The notes under the pieces: model-generated
Told to the model about the DNA's origin: nothing
The model's input: only the letters and a program-made list of their open reading frames with translations
Database searches by the model: none
DNA from: Carbonactinospora thermoautotrophica
GTDB taxonomy: Bacteria; Actinomycetota; Actinomycetes; Streptomycetales; Carbonactinosporaceae
Direction of reading: 5' to 3'
DNA length: 64,000 bases
Assembly: GCF_001543895.1 (NCBI RefSeq)
Contig: NZ_JYIJ01000019.1
Location: 310,001 to 374,000, forward strand
Translations under genes and position numbers: made by a program
Shown here: positions 33,383 to 41,364 of the stretch, in pieces
Layout of the letters: the number at the start of each line of letters is the position of its first letter
How positions within the stretch are numbered: position 1 is the stretch's first letter

Positions 33383-34165
33383 GTGTCTCTCCTCGAGATC
33401 GGTCTCACCGGCATCGCGCTGGTGCTCGGGGCGATGCTGGCCAGCACGACGCTGGCGTACCGGCGCCTCCGCGAGTCCACCTACCGGGAACTCGAGGAGC
33501 TGCGCCACGAGATCACCAGCCTGGAGCGGAGCCGCGACGAGCTGGCGCGGCTGTCGGTCACCGACCCGTTGACCGGGCTCTGGAACTACCGGTACCTGCA
33601 GATGGCGCTGGAGCGCGAGGTCGAGCGGGCCACCCGGTTCGGCCGGCCGCTCTCGATCCTCATGCTGGACCTGGACGGGTTCAGCGAGATCAACCGACGG
33701 TTCGGCCACCAGCGGGGCGGCGCGGTGCTGCGGGAGTTCGCCCAGCGGGTGGAGCTGGAGACCCGCCAGGTGGACACGCTCGCCCGGTACGGAGGGGAGG
33801 AGTTCGTGCTGATCCTCCCCGAGACCCCTGCCGACGGCGCGGCCAACGTGGCCGAGCGGATCTGCTACGCCGTGCGCAAGCACCCCTTCGGAGGGAGCGG
33901 CGAGGAGCCGCTGCACCTCACGGTCTCGATCGGCGCGGCCGTCTACCCGTTCGACGGTGACCACGCCGCGACCCTGCTGCGCACCGCTGACCAGGCCCTG
34001 TACGCGGCCAAACAGGCCGGTCGCGACCGCTGGTGCCTGGCCGGCCGGGAGCCGGTGGGGCCCACCACCCCGCCGTTCGGGCTGGCCGTCCCGCACGGCG
34101 GTCCCGCGCGTGGCGACCGCCCGGAACGGGCCTCCTCCGCACCGGAGGTTGCCCCCGGCGCTTAG
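33383..34165 (+). CDS. GGDEF diguanylate cyclase with N-terminal membrane helix
   Basis: A 260-residue protein. One membrane helix at about 4-22 (IGLTGIALVLGAMLASTTLA) is followed by a short coiled coil (RELEELRHEITSLERSRDEL) and a GGDEF domain from about 55 to 215. The active-site motif is GGEEF in ARYGGEEFVLILPE, catalytically competent. RQVD lies five residues upstream and matches the RxxD inhibitory site, suggesting product feedback. It would make cyclic di-GMP at the membrane. GTG at 33383 with AAAGGA at 33369-33374; the frame extends upstream to 33290 without support. The last ~45 residues are Pro/Gly-rich and disordered. Confidence 0.87.
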   Translation: MSLLEIGLTGIALVLGAMLASTTLAYRRLRESTYRELEELRHEITSLERSRDELARLSVTDPLTGLWNYRYLQMALEREVERATRFGRPLSILMLDLDGFSEINRRFGHQRGGAVLREFAQRVELETRQVDTLARYGGEEFVLILPETPADGAANVAERICYAVRKHPFGGSGEEPLHLTVSIGAAVYPFDGDHAATLLRTADQALYAAKQAGRDRWCLAGREPVGPTTPPFGLAVPHGGPARGDRPERASSAPEVAPGA

Positions 34166-34216
34166 AACGAACATCCTCCGCGTCGCAGCCCATCCCCCGG
34201 CGGTTAGGGTGCTGCC

Positions 34217-35122
34217 ATGAGCAGCGCTGTTCGACCGCACATCACCAAGGCCGTCGTCCCCGCTGCGGGGTTGGGGACGCGCTTCCTGCCCGCGACCAAG
34301 GCGACTCCCAAGGAGTTGCTGCCGGTGGTCGACAAGCCAGCGATCCAGTACGTCGTGGAGGAAGCCGTCGCCGCCGGGCTCACCGACGTGCTGATGGTGA
34401 CCGGTCGCAACAAGCGCGCCGTGGAGGACCACTTCGATCGGGCGTACGAGCTGGAGGAGGCCCTGGCGGCAAAGGGCGACCTGGAGAAACTCCAGTTGGT
34501 CCGCGAGTCCAGCGAGCTGGCCGCGGTCCACTACGTGCGGCAGGGCGACCCGCGCGGGCTCGGCCATGCCGTGCTCTGCGCCGAGCACCACGTCGGCGAC
34601 GCGCCCTTCGCCGTGCTGCTCGGCGACGACCTGATCGACCCCCGCGATCCGCTGCTGACCCACATGATCGAAGTGCAGCGGGAGCGGGGCGGCTGCGTGG
34701 TGGCGCTCATCGAGGTCGACCCCTCCCAGAGCCACCTGTACGGTTGCGCCGCGATCGAATCCGACGGCGCCTACTCGGACGTGGTCCGCGTCCGTGACCT
34801 GGTGGAGAAGCCCGACCCGGGCACCGCGCCCAGCAACCTGGCCATAATCGGCCGGTACGTGCTGGATCCGGCCATCTTTGACGTGCTCCACCACACCTCA
34901 CCGGGCCGAGGCGGGGAGATCCAGCTGACCGACGCCCTCAAAACGTACGCCAACCAGGGCGCACCCGTGCATGGCGTGCTGTTCAAGGGTCGCCGGTACG
35001 ACACGGGCGACCGGGACGACTACCTGCGTGCGATCGTGCGACTCGCGTGCGAGCACGAGGACCTGGGCCCGGGCTTCCGGGCGTGGCTCAAGACTTTCGT
35101 CGCCGAGGAGCTGAACGGATGA
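34217..35122 (+). CDS. galU: UTP-glucose-1-phosphate uridylyltransferase
   Basis: Makes UDP-glucose from UTP and glucose-1-phosphate for envelope and storage sugars. 301 residues. The nucleotide-binding signature AAGLGTRFLPATKATPKELL is at the N-terminus, with VVDKPAIQYVVEEAV, LGDDLIDP (metal-binding Asp), VRDLVEKPDPG and GRRYDTGDRDDYL following. The last four bases overlap the start of the MoeA-like gene, and the galU-glp pair is a conserved actinobacterial arrangement. Confidence 0.94.
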   Translation: MSSAVRPHITKAVVPAAGLGTRFLPATKATPKELLPVVDKPAIQYVVEEAVAAGLTDVLMVTGRNKRAVEDHFDRAYELEEALAAKGDLEKLQLVRESSELAAVHYVRQGDPRGLGHAVLCAEHHVGDAPFAVLLGDDLIDPRDPLLTHMIEVQRERGGCVVALIEVDPSQSHLYGCAAIESDGAYSDVVRVRDLVEKPDPGTAPSNLAIIGRYVLDPAIFDVLHHTSPGRGGEIQLTDALKTYANQGAPVHGVLFKGRRYDTGDRDDYLRAIVRLACEHEDLGPGFRAWLKTFVAEELNG

Positions 35123-36330
35123 AATCCGTCGACAACCACTTGGCCGAAGTGCTGGCGGACATCGAGCCGCTGGCCCCGATGGACCTACAGCTGCTCGACG
35201 CCCACGGCTGCCTGCTGACCGAGGACGTGGCGGCCGACCGGGACCTGCCGGCGTTCGACAACTCCGCCATGGACGGGTACGCGGTCCGGCTGCCCGACGT
35301 CACCGGCGCGAGCGAGGAGTTCCCGGCCCTGCTGCCCGTGGTGGGTGACATCATGGCCGGCAGCGCCCAGATCGAGCGCATCAACCCCGGCACGTGCGTT
35401 CGCATCATGACCGGCGCGCCGGTGCCCGCCGGGGCGGACGCGATCGTCCCCGTCGAGTGGACCGACGGCGGGATCACCCAGGTGCGCATCCACCGCGCCC
35501 CGGCGGAGGGCCAGTTCATCCGTCGCCGGGGCACCCACATCCGGGCCGGGGAGGTCGTGCTGCGCGCCGGCACCTGGCTCGGCGCCACCCAGATCGGGGT
35601 GCTCGCCGCCATCGGCCGCGACCGGGTCAAGGTCCGGCCCAAGCCCCGGGTCGTGGTGGTCTCCACCGGCAGCGAGCTGGTCGAGTTGGGCCGCGAGGCC
35701 GGGCCCGGGCAGATCCACGACTCCAACAGCTTCATGCTGGCCGCGGCGGCCGTCGAGGCCGGCGCGGTCGCGTACCGGGTGGGGATCGTCCCCGACGACG
35801 CCGAACAGCTGCTCTCCACCCTGGAGGACCAGTTGGGCCGCGCCGATCTGGTGATCACCTCCGGCGGCGTCAGCCAGGGCGCGTACGACACGGTCAAGGA
35901 GACCCTGAGCCGGCTCGGCACGGTCGGCTTCGACCGGGTCGCCATGAACCCCGGCATGCCGCAGGGCTTCGGCACGATCGGCACGGAAGCCGTCCCGATC
36001 TTCACCCTGCCCGGCAACCCGGTCAGCGCGTACGTGTCGTTCGAGGTGTTCGTGCGCCCGGCCATCCGGCGCATGCTCGGCGTCGAGCCGCTGCACCGCC
36101 CGGTCGTGCAGGCCCGCTGCCTGCAGGCGTTCTCCTCCCCGGAGGGCAAGCGCCAGTACGTGCGCGGCTGGTACGACGCGGAGGCCGAGACCGTACGGCC
36201 GGTCGGCGGTCACGCCTCCCACCTGATCGGCGACCTCGCCCAGGCCAACGCGTTCATCGTCGTGCCGGAAGAGGTCACCGAGGTCAAGCGGGACGATGTG
36301 GTCGACGTGATGCTGCTGGAGCGGACGTGA
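35119..36330 (+). CDS. glp: MoeA/gephyrin-like molybdotransferase (Glp)
   Basis: A 403-residue MoeA-family protein. Its classical role is inserting molybdate into adenylylated molybdopterin. Motifs: DLPAFDNSAMDGYAVR, GTCVRIMTGAPVPAGADAIVPVE, VVSTGSELVELG, HDSNSFMLAAAA, TSGGVSQGAYDTVK, and PGNPVSAYVSFEVFVRPAIRRM. In Corynebacterium the MoeA homologue encoded beside galU and a membrane receptor (GlpR) is the gephyrin-like Glp, which works in cell division. The same neighbours occur here, with glpR at 38168. Both readings are possible, since moaC and mogA follow directly. The ATG overlaps the galU stop. Confidence 0.88.
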   Translation: MKSVDNHLAEVLADIEPLAPMDLQLLDAHGCLLTEDVAADRDLPAFDNSAMDGYAVRLPDVTGASEEFPALLPVVGDIMAGSAQIERINPGTCVRIMTGAPVPAGADAIVPVEWTDGGITQVRIHRAPAEGQFIRRRGTHIRAGEVVLRAGTWLGATQIGVLAAIGRDRVKVRPKPRVVVVSTGSELVELGREAGPGQIHDSNSFMLAAAAVEAGAVAYRVGIVPDDAEQLLSTLEDQLGRADLVITSGGVSQGAYDTVKETLSRLGTVGFDRVAMNPGMPQGFGTIGTEAVPIFTLPGNPVSAYVSFEVFVRPAIRRMLGVEPLHRPVVQARCLQAFSSPEGKRQYVRGWYDAEAETVRPVGGHASHLIGDLAQANAFIVVPEEVTEVKRDDVVDVMLLERT

Positions 36331-36800
36331 GCGAGGGATTCACCCACCTTGACGAGACCGGTGCGGCCCGCATGGTCGACGTCACGGCCAAGGACGTCAC
36401 CGTCCGCACCGCCCGCGCCACCGGCCGGGTCCTGGTCTCCCCGGAGGTCGTCCGCATGCTGCGCGAGGGCACCGTGCCCAAGGGGGACGCGCTGGCCGTC
36501 GCGCGGATCGCCGGCATCCAGGGCGCCAAGCGCACCCCGGACCTGATCCCGCTGTGCCACCCGATCGCGATCCACGGCGTCCAGATCGACCTCGTGGTGG
36601 CCGACGACGCGGTAGAGATCAGCGCGACGGTGAAGACCGCGGACCGGACCGGGGTCGAGATGGAGGCGCTCACCGCGGTGACCACCGCCGCCCTGGCCGT
36701 GATCGACATGGTGAAGGCGGTCGACCCGGCCGCGGTAATCACCGATGTCCGGATGGAGGAGAAGACCGGCGGCAAGTCCGGGCACTGGCGACGCCCCTAA
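36327..36800 (+). CDS. moaC: Cyclic pyranopterin monophosphate synthase
   Basis: Second step of molybdenum cofactor synthesis, forming cPMP from the cyclic 8-oxo-dihydro-GTP product of MoaA. 157 residues. RMVDVTAKDVTVRTARA, then PKGDALAVARIAGIQGAKRTPDLIPLCHPI (active-site Lys and His), DRTGVEMEALTAVTTAALAVIDMVKA and the terminal EEKTGGKSGHW are all characteristic. GTG at 36327 overlaps the preceding stop (GTGA). MoaA is not in the window. Confidence 0.95.
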   Translation: MSEGFTHLDETGAARMVDVTAKDVTVRTARATGRVLVSPEVVRMLREGTVPKGDALAVARIAGIQGAKRTPDLIPLCHPIAIHGVQIDLVVADDAVEISATVKTADRTGVEMEALTAVTTAALAVIDMVKAVDPAAVITDVRMEEKTGGKSGHWRRP

Positions 36801-36836
36801 ACCTGGCGTATTCCCGCCATCGCGACGTCACAAGTT

Positions 36837-36870
36837 TGGACTTGACAGTCCTTTTGAGCGGACAATTGTC
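36837..36870 (+). promoter_or_regulatory. Promoter and palindromes before mogA
   Basis: TTGACA at 36842-36847 is a consensus -35, sitting inside the inverted repeat GGACT-TGAC-AGTCC (36837-36850). Seventeen bases on, ATTGTC at 36865 could be a weak -10. It is part of a perfect palindrome, GACAATTGTC (36861-36870). The AT-rich stretch stands out and suggests mogA has its own regulated promoter. Confidence 0.45.
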
Positions 36871-36896
36871 TTTCACCCGAGCTGACAGGAAGGTCG

Positions 36897-37388
36897 ATGA
36901 AAGCCCTGGTCGTCTCAGTCTCCAATCGGGCGTCCGCTGGCGTGTACGCCGATAACAGCGGGCCGATCGCGGCCGACGGCCTGCGGAAGATGGGCTTCAC
37001 CGTCGACGGGCCGCTCGTGGTGCCCGACGGCGACCCGGTGGAGAAGGCGCTGCGTGACGCGGTCGCCGACGGGTACGACGTCGTGGTCACCAGCGGCGGC
37101 ACCGGGCTCACCCCGACCGACCGCACCCCGGAGATGACCCGACGGGTGATCGATTACGAGGTGCCCGGCATCGCCGAGGCGATCCGCGCGTACGGCCGGG
37201 AGAAGGTGCCCACGGCGGTGCTCTCCCGGGGCATCGCCGGCGTCGCCGACCGTACCTTGATCGTGAACCTGCCCGGGTCCAGTGGCGGTGTCCGCGACGG
37301 TATCGCCGTGCTCACCCCGATCCTCGCCCACGCCGTCGACCAGATACACGGCGGCGACCACCCACGACCCGCAGGGGGTGCCGGCTGA
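36897..37388 (+). CDS. mogA: Molybdopterin adenylyltransferase (MogA/MoaB family)
   Basis: Adenylylates molybdopterin before metal insertion. 163 residues. The N-terminal ALVVSVSNRASAGVYADNSGP, the catalytic TSGGTGLTPTDRTPEMTRRVIDYEVPG, and NLPGSSGGVRDGIAVLTPILAHAVDQI match the family well. AGGAAGG at 36887-36893 precedes the ATG. It is separated from moaC by about 96 bases containing promoter-like sequence. Confidence 0.92.
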   Translation: MKALVVSVSNRASAGVYADNSGPIAADGLRKMGFTVDGPLVVPDGDPVEKALRDAVADGYDVVVTSGGTGLTPTDRTPEMTRRVIDYEVPGIAEAIRAYGREKVPTAVLSRGIAGVADRTLIVNLPGSSGGVRDGIAVLTPILAHAVDQIHGGDHPRPAGGAG

Positions 37389-37423
37389 CCCGAGGATGGC
37401 CGGTCACGCTCGTCGAGGGCCCG

Positions 37424-37993
37424 GTGCGGCTGCGGCCCATTCGACGCAGGGACGCGCGCGAGTGGCGCGAGGTCCGCAACCGCAACCGTGACTGGCTGCG
37501 GCCCTGGGAAGCGACCGTGCCGCCGGGCCTGCCGCAGGCTGAGATGCAGACGTTCGGGCAGATGGTGAGACACCTGCGGGCCGAGGCCGCGAACGGGCGC
37601 ATGCTGCCGTTCGTCGTCGAGTACGAGGGGCGGCTGGTCGGCCAGCTCACCGTGGCCGGCATCATGTGGGGCTCGCTCTGCTCGGCCCACATCGGGTACT
37701 GGGTCGACCAGGCGGTCGCGGGCCGGGGGATCATCCCCACGGCGGTCGCGCTCGCTGTCGACCACTGCTTCTTCACCCTCGGCATACACCGCATCGAGGT
37801 GAACATCCGGCCGGAGAACCGGCCGAGCCGTCGCGTGGTCGAGAAGCTGGGTTTCCGCGAGGAGGGGCTGCGCCCCCGCTACCTGCACATCGACGGCGGC
37901 TGGCGCGACCACCTGACGTACGCCCTGACCGTGGAGGAGGTCCCCGAAGGGCTGCTCAACCGCTGGCGCGTGCGGCAGCGGGAGGCCGTGTAA
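37424..37993 (+). CDS. GNAT acetyltransferase, RimJ/RimL type
   Basis: An acetyltransferase of the RimJ group, which modifies protein N-termini or other amines. Visible: VRLRPIRRRDAREWREVRNRNRDWLRPWE, then LTVAGIMWGSLCSAHIGYWVDQAVAGRGIIPTAVAL (acetyl-CoA loop) and IHRIEVNIRPENRPSRRVVEKLGF. From GTG 37424 it has 189 residues, but in-frame codons from about 37394 (GWPVTLVEGP) look like the true N-terminus of the family. The only upstream in-frame start-like codon is CTG at 37385, overlapping the mogA stop, so the gene may begin there. It lies in the conserved glp-mogA-rimJ-glpR block. Confidence 0.85.
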   Translation: MRLRPIRRRDAREWREVRNRNRDWLRPWEATVPPGLPQAEMQTFGQMVRHLRAEAANGRMLPFVVEYEGRLVGQLTVAGIMWGSLCSAHIGYWVDQAVAGRGIIPTAVALAVDHCFFTLGIHRIEVNIRPENRPSRRVVEKLGFREEGLRPRYLHIDGGWRDHLTYALTVEEVPEGLLNRWRVRQREAV

Positions 37994-38167
37994 CGGCGGC
38001 AGCGGTACCTGTATCAGGACGAACCGGGCGGGCGTGAGAAGCGGTGGGGGACCGCGATGACAGTGGGACGATTGCGGAAAGTAGTCACACTGGTCACGGT
38101 GGTGACATTGCGACACACCGGCCGCAATCCAGGGTCGGTGTGCCCCGCGGTTCTAGCGTTCTGGGAT

Positions 38168-39064
38168 GTGAGCGGCAGCGGCCTCATCTATGCGGTCATC
38201 GTGGCGGCATGGGCTGCCTACCTGGTGCCCATGTGGCTGCGCCGTGGGGACACTGTCGAGGACGTCGAGGACGGGGGTGAGGCGGAGGCCGGGGCCGGCC
38301 ATCCCGGCCCCGGGAGCCAGGACGAGACCCCCGGTGAGGATCGCGCCGGAGGCGTACCTGGTACTAAGCTCACCAAGCCCGTAGCGGACGAAGCCGAGGA
38401 GACCGACCGCGCCGCCGTGCCGGAGACGACCGCAGAACCCCCCTGTCGCCGGGCCGCCGCCGCTCGTCGAGAGCCGGGCCGGCCGCCTGCCGCAGCCCGT
38501 CGGCGTGAGCGGACACGCGCCGCACCCCCACGCCGCCGCCGCTCCCGCGTGATCACGCGCCGGCGCCGTATCGTGCTGGCGCTTTTTCTCACCGTCGTCA
38601 CCGGCGGGTGCGTGGTCGCCTACGCCGGTCTGACCTGGAGCTGGCTGCCGATCACGGCGTTGGTGCTGCTCATCGCGTACCTGATCCGCCTGCGCGCTGT
38701 CGTCCGCCGGCGGATGCGAGCGCAGAAGCGCCGCCCGCACACCACCCGCCCGGCCCCCGGCGGCCCCGGCGCGCCCGCCGTCCCCCGCGCCCGGCGCCTG
38801 GACCCCAGCGACGACGAGTGGAACGCCGACCTGCCCGCGTCGCGCACCGGGGACGCGTGGGACCCGGTCAGGATGCCGTTGCCTACGTACGTCACCAAGC
38901 CGCCGGCCCCGCGGCGCCGGCCCTCCCGAGCCGACCCGGCCGGCGACCCCGCCGCGGAGACCCCGCCGCCCGCGCAGCCGGCCCCGCCCGCGCAGCCGCG
39001 CCGGGAGGAGCGGGTGTACGACCAATACGCCGACGAGCCCGACCGCCGCGCGGTCAACGAGTGA
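38168..39064 (+). CDS. glpR: GlpR/SepX-like divisome membrane protein
   Basis: A 298-residue membrane protein. It starts SGSGLIYAVIVAAWAAYLVPMWLRRGD, an N-terminal membrane helix pattern typical of SepX (Streptomyces) and GlpR (Corynebacterium). A long charged cytoplasmic linker rich in Arg, Pro and Glu follows. Two more hydrophobic stretches then appear at about 138-175 (RRRIVLALFLTVVTGGCVVAYAG, LPITALVLLIAYLI), and a basic, proline-rich tail ends in EERVYDQYADEPDRRAVNE. SepX/GlpR is the membrane receptor for the gephyrin-like Glp in cell division. No clear ribosome-binding site precedes the GTG at 38168; the frame extends to 38057. Confidence 0.8.
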   Translation: MSGSGLIYAVIVAAWAAYLVPMWLRRGDTVEDVEDGGEAEAGAGHPGPGSQDETPGEDRAGGVPGTKLTKPVADEAEETDRAAVPETTAEPPCRRAAAARREPGRPPAAARRRERTRAAPPRRRRSRVITRRRRIVLALFLTVVTGGCVVAYAGLTWSWLPITALVLLIAYLIRLRAVVRRRMRAQKRRPHTTRPAPGGPGAPAVPRARRLDPSDDEWNADLPASRTGDAWDPVRMPLPTYVTKPPAPRRRPSRADPAGDPAAETPPPAQPAPPAQPRREERVYDQYADEPDRRAVNE

Positions 39065-39125
39065 GGCGTGGCATCTCCGATTCGGAGCCGACACGGGTTG
39101 TCTGCTACGCTCTTCCTCGGCTTTT

Positions 39126-39199
39126 GGGGCTGTAGCGCAGTCCGGTAGCGCACCTCGTTCGCATCGAGGGGGTCAGGGGTTCAAATCCCCTCAGCTCCA
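39126..39199 (+). tRNA. tRNA-Ala(CGC)
   Basis: A complete cloverleaf. Acceptor GGGGCTG/CAGCTCC contains the G3:U70 pair that identifies alanine tRNAs. The D arm has AGCGCAGTCCGGTAGCGC, the anticodon stem is CCTCG/CGAGG with loop TTCGCAT (anticodon CGC, reads GCG), and the T arm has GGGGTTCAAATCCCC. Discriminator A at 39199; CCA is not encoded. A terminator follows. Confidence 0.95.
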
Positions 39200-39235
39200 C
39201 TGCAGGGGCGTTCTTGAGACGGCCCATCCACATAG

Positions 39236-39278
39236 CTGAGATCCCGCTTGGGTCGCGTGTGCCCGGGCGGGATCTCGG
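39236..39278 (+). terminator. Terminator after tRNA-Ala
   Basis: GAGATCCCGC (39238-39247) pairs with GCGGGATCTC (39267-39276), extended by two more pairs, around a 19-base loop, and is followed by GTCTTTCGG. It lies 37 bases after the tRNA on the same strand. Confidence 0.75.
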
Positions 39279-39448
39279 TCTTTCGGGGCCGCCTGGAGGG
39301 CCCGGCGGTCCCCGGGGATCCGGGTGGGCCGGGTTGAGCCGAATGGCGGATGAGTTGCGGGTACGCTCCGCCGGAGGAGTGACGATCAACGGTGTGGCTG
39401 CGCTGGCCTGGCACGCTGAGTCGGAAAGGAAGCCAGGGAGGAAGCGCA

Positions 39449-39733
39449 GTGGACATGCCGAATCAGGCCCAGCCTGGCGTGGATGAGCAGGCGGCTCGCA
39501 GGCCGGTCGCGCGGGCCAAGGCCGAAGGGGTCGACCTCGGCGGTCCGGGTGGGCTGTCAGCCGGGTTGATCAGGCAGGTGGCCCAGGCCGGTCTTGAGGT
39601 GGAGAAGGCCGAGCACCTGAAACGCGTACCGGCGCTGACGAGGCGTGTTGGGCTTCTAAGCCGCCTTTCGGGGCGCTGCGCTCGTCCTGTCGCACCGTGC
39701 TGGCCAGCACGTGAGCGGCGTGATTCACAGTGA
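39449..39733 (+). pseudogene. N-terminal remnant of an IS256-type (Mutator) transposase
   Basis: GTG at 39449, preceded by GGGAGG, opens a frame with ARAKAEGVDLGGPGGLSAGLIRQVAQAGLEVEKAEHL. This resembles the start of actinobacterial IS256-family transposases (ARAxGVxLTGEGGLLTGLVRQVLQTGLEVEMTEHLG). After the EHL the sequence diverges within a few codons and no DDE catalytic region follows, so only the first ~60 residues survive. No terminal inverted repeats or target duplication were found. It lies between tRNA-Ala and the amidase gene. The resemblance is from memory of the family. Confidence 0.6.
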
Positions 39734-39828
39734 TTTTCCGCGTTTCAGGTGGAAAGCGGCCTGCGCGGAACCGGCCGGTAGCTGTTTCCGCGCGGTACGT
39801 GACCCGTTGTTGGCGAACCGACTGTGAC

Positions 39829-41205
39829 ATGAAAACGATCTTTGCGAGCATTTCCCGAGGATTTCCGGGCGAACGTTCCTCGATCCCTGTTTCCCGACCG
39901 AGCGCGGGGGGCCGAACCGGGATTCCGACACTCCGACGGGTGGGATGGGCGGTCCTGGCGGCTGCGTGTGCCGTATCGGGCGGGTTCGCGATCAGCCAGT
40001 TAGCGGCCAACCGGTCAGGGAGCGTGGCGAAGGAAGCGGAGCGGGGTGGGGCGGGGTGGGGGCCGGTCAAGGTGTACACGGTTCCGCTGGCGGCCGTCGG
40101 CCAGCCGGACCGGGAACGGTCGACCGTGCTGGGGGTGGCGGAGCGCCGCACCCAGCCGTTCAGCCTGCTCGGGGTGACCTGGTCCGAGCCGGAAGCCGAC
40201 CTCGGTGGCGTGGTGCGCGTGCGTACCCGCTCCTCGGTCACCGGCCAGTGGTCGGGGTGGCGGGAGCTGGACTCCGACAACCACCGCGGGGCGGACCCGG
40301 GCGAGCGGGAGCGGACGCGGGGCAGTACCTCCCCGTTGTGGGTGGGGCCGTCCGACGGTGTCGAGGTACGGGTGGTGCCCGCCGGCGGGAGACCGCCCGG
40401 TCGCCTGCCTGCGGGACTGCGGCTGGACCTGGTGGATCCGGGGAACGGTGGCTTCGCCGTGGAACGTGTCGCTCACACCGTTGCGGAACACAGCCGAGGG
40501 TCGACGGGTGACACGCAGCCGGTCACGGACCCGGGCGGGACGATCCTCGCGGACCCGATCCAGCCGGCGGAACCGACTTCGGCTTCGGTCCTCGCCGCGC
40601 TGCTGCCCGACGTCTCCGCGCCGCCGATCGTCAGCCGGGCCGAGTGGGGGGCCGACGAGACGCTGAACGAGGAGCCGCCCGCCTACGGAAGCTCAATCAA
40701 GGCGGTCTTCGTCCATCACACGGCCACCGGCAACGACTACAGCTGCGCTGACTCCGCCGCGATCGTGCGGGGGATCCACGCCTACCACGTGCAGAGCAAC
40801 GGCTGGAAGGACATCGGCTACAACTTCCTTGTCGACAAGTGCGGCACCGTCTTCGAAGGCCGTAAGGGCGGGGTCGACATGCCGGTGATCGGCGCGCACG
40901 CCTACGGCTTCAACACCGACACCACGGGTGTCGCGGTGATCGGAACGTACTCCACCGTCGGCATCTCCTCGGCGGCCCTGCGTGCGGTCGCCCGGATCGC
41001 GGCGTGGAAGCTGGACACGGGTGACCCCAGGGGCAAGGTGACGCTGACCTCCGCCGCGGACGGCAACAAGTTCACCGCGGGCCAGCAGGTGCGGTTGTAC
41101 CGGATCGCGGGCCATCGGGACGTGGCCCTCACCGAGTGCCCCGGCCAGCGGTTGTACGACCAGTTGCCGGCCATCCGCCGCTACGCGGCCCGCCTGGCCA
41201 CGTAG
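39829..41205 (+). CDS. Secreted N-acetylmuramoyl-L-alanine amidase (PGRP/Amidase_2)
   Basis: A 458-residue cell-wall hydrolase. The N-terminal hydrophobic segment (VGWAVLAAACAVSGGFAISQLA) is a signal or anchor. The middle region (about 75-230) is Pro/Gly-rich with a beta-type domain. The C-terminal ~170 residues are a peptidoglycan-recognition amidase: RAEWGADE, FVHHTATGNDYSC (first zinc His), GWKDIGYNFLVDKCGTVFEGRKGG, GAHAYGFNTDTTGVAVIG, and YRIAGHRDVALTECPGQRLY with the second zinc His and the Cys ligand. ATG at 39829 is taken as start; the frame extends to 39730 and no clear ribosome-binding site distinguishes them. Confidence 0.87.
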   Translation: MKTIFASISRGFPGERSSIPVSRPSAGGRTGIPTLRRVGWAVLAAACAVSGGFAISQLAANRSGSVAKEAERGGAGWGPVKVYTVPLAAVGQPDRERSTVLGVAERRTQPFSLLGVTWSEPEADLGGVVRVRTRSSVTGQWSGWRELDSDNHRGADPGERERTRGSTSPLWVGPSDGVEVRVVPAGGRPPGRLPAGLRLDLVDPGNGGFAVERVAHTVAEHSRGSTGDTQPVTDPGGTILADPIQPAEPTSASVLAALLPDVSAPPIVSRAEWGADETLNEEPPAYGSSIKAVFVHHTATGNDYSCADSAAIVRGIHAYHVQSNGWKDIGYNFLVDKCGTVFEGRKGGVDMPVIGAHAYGFNTDTTGVAVIGTYSTVGISSAALRAVARIAAWKLDTGDPRGKVTLTSAADGNKFTAGQQVRLYRIAGHRDVALTECPGQRLYDQLPAIRRYAARLAT

Positions 41206-41364
41206 CGGCGGGGCGGCTGAGGAACCAGCTCCCCCCACCCGCGGTGCGGTCACGGAGGTCAAGCCCGACGCACAGCGCGGCCAAGCCGGGCGTGACCCCA
41301 GGGACCCGGCCACCGGGTCGAGCACTATCACCTCGCTCGGGAAGGCAGGTGCCAGGAGCGAGTG

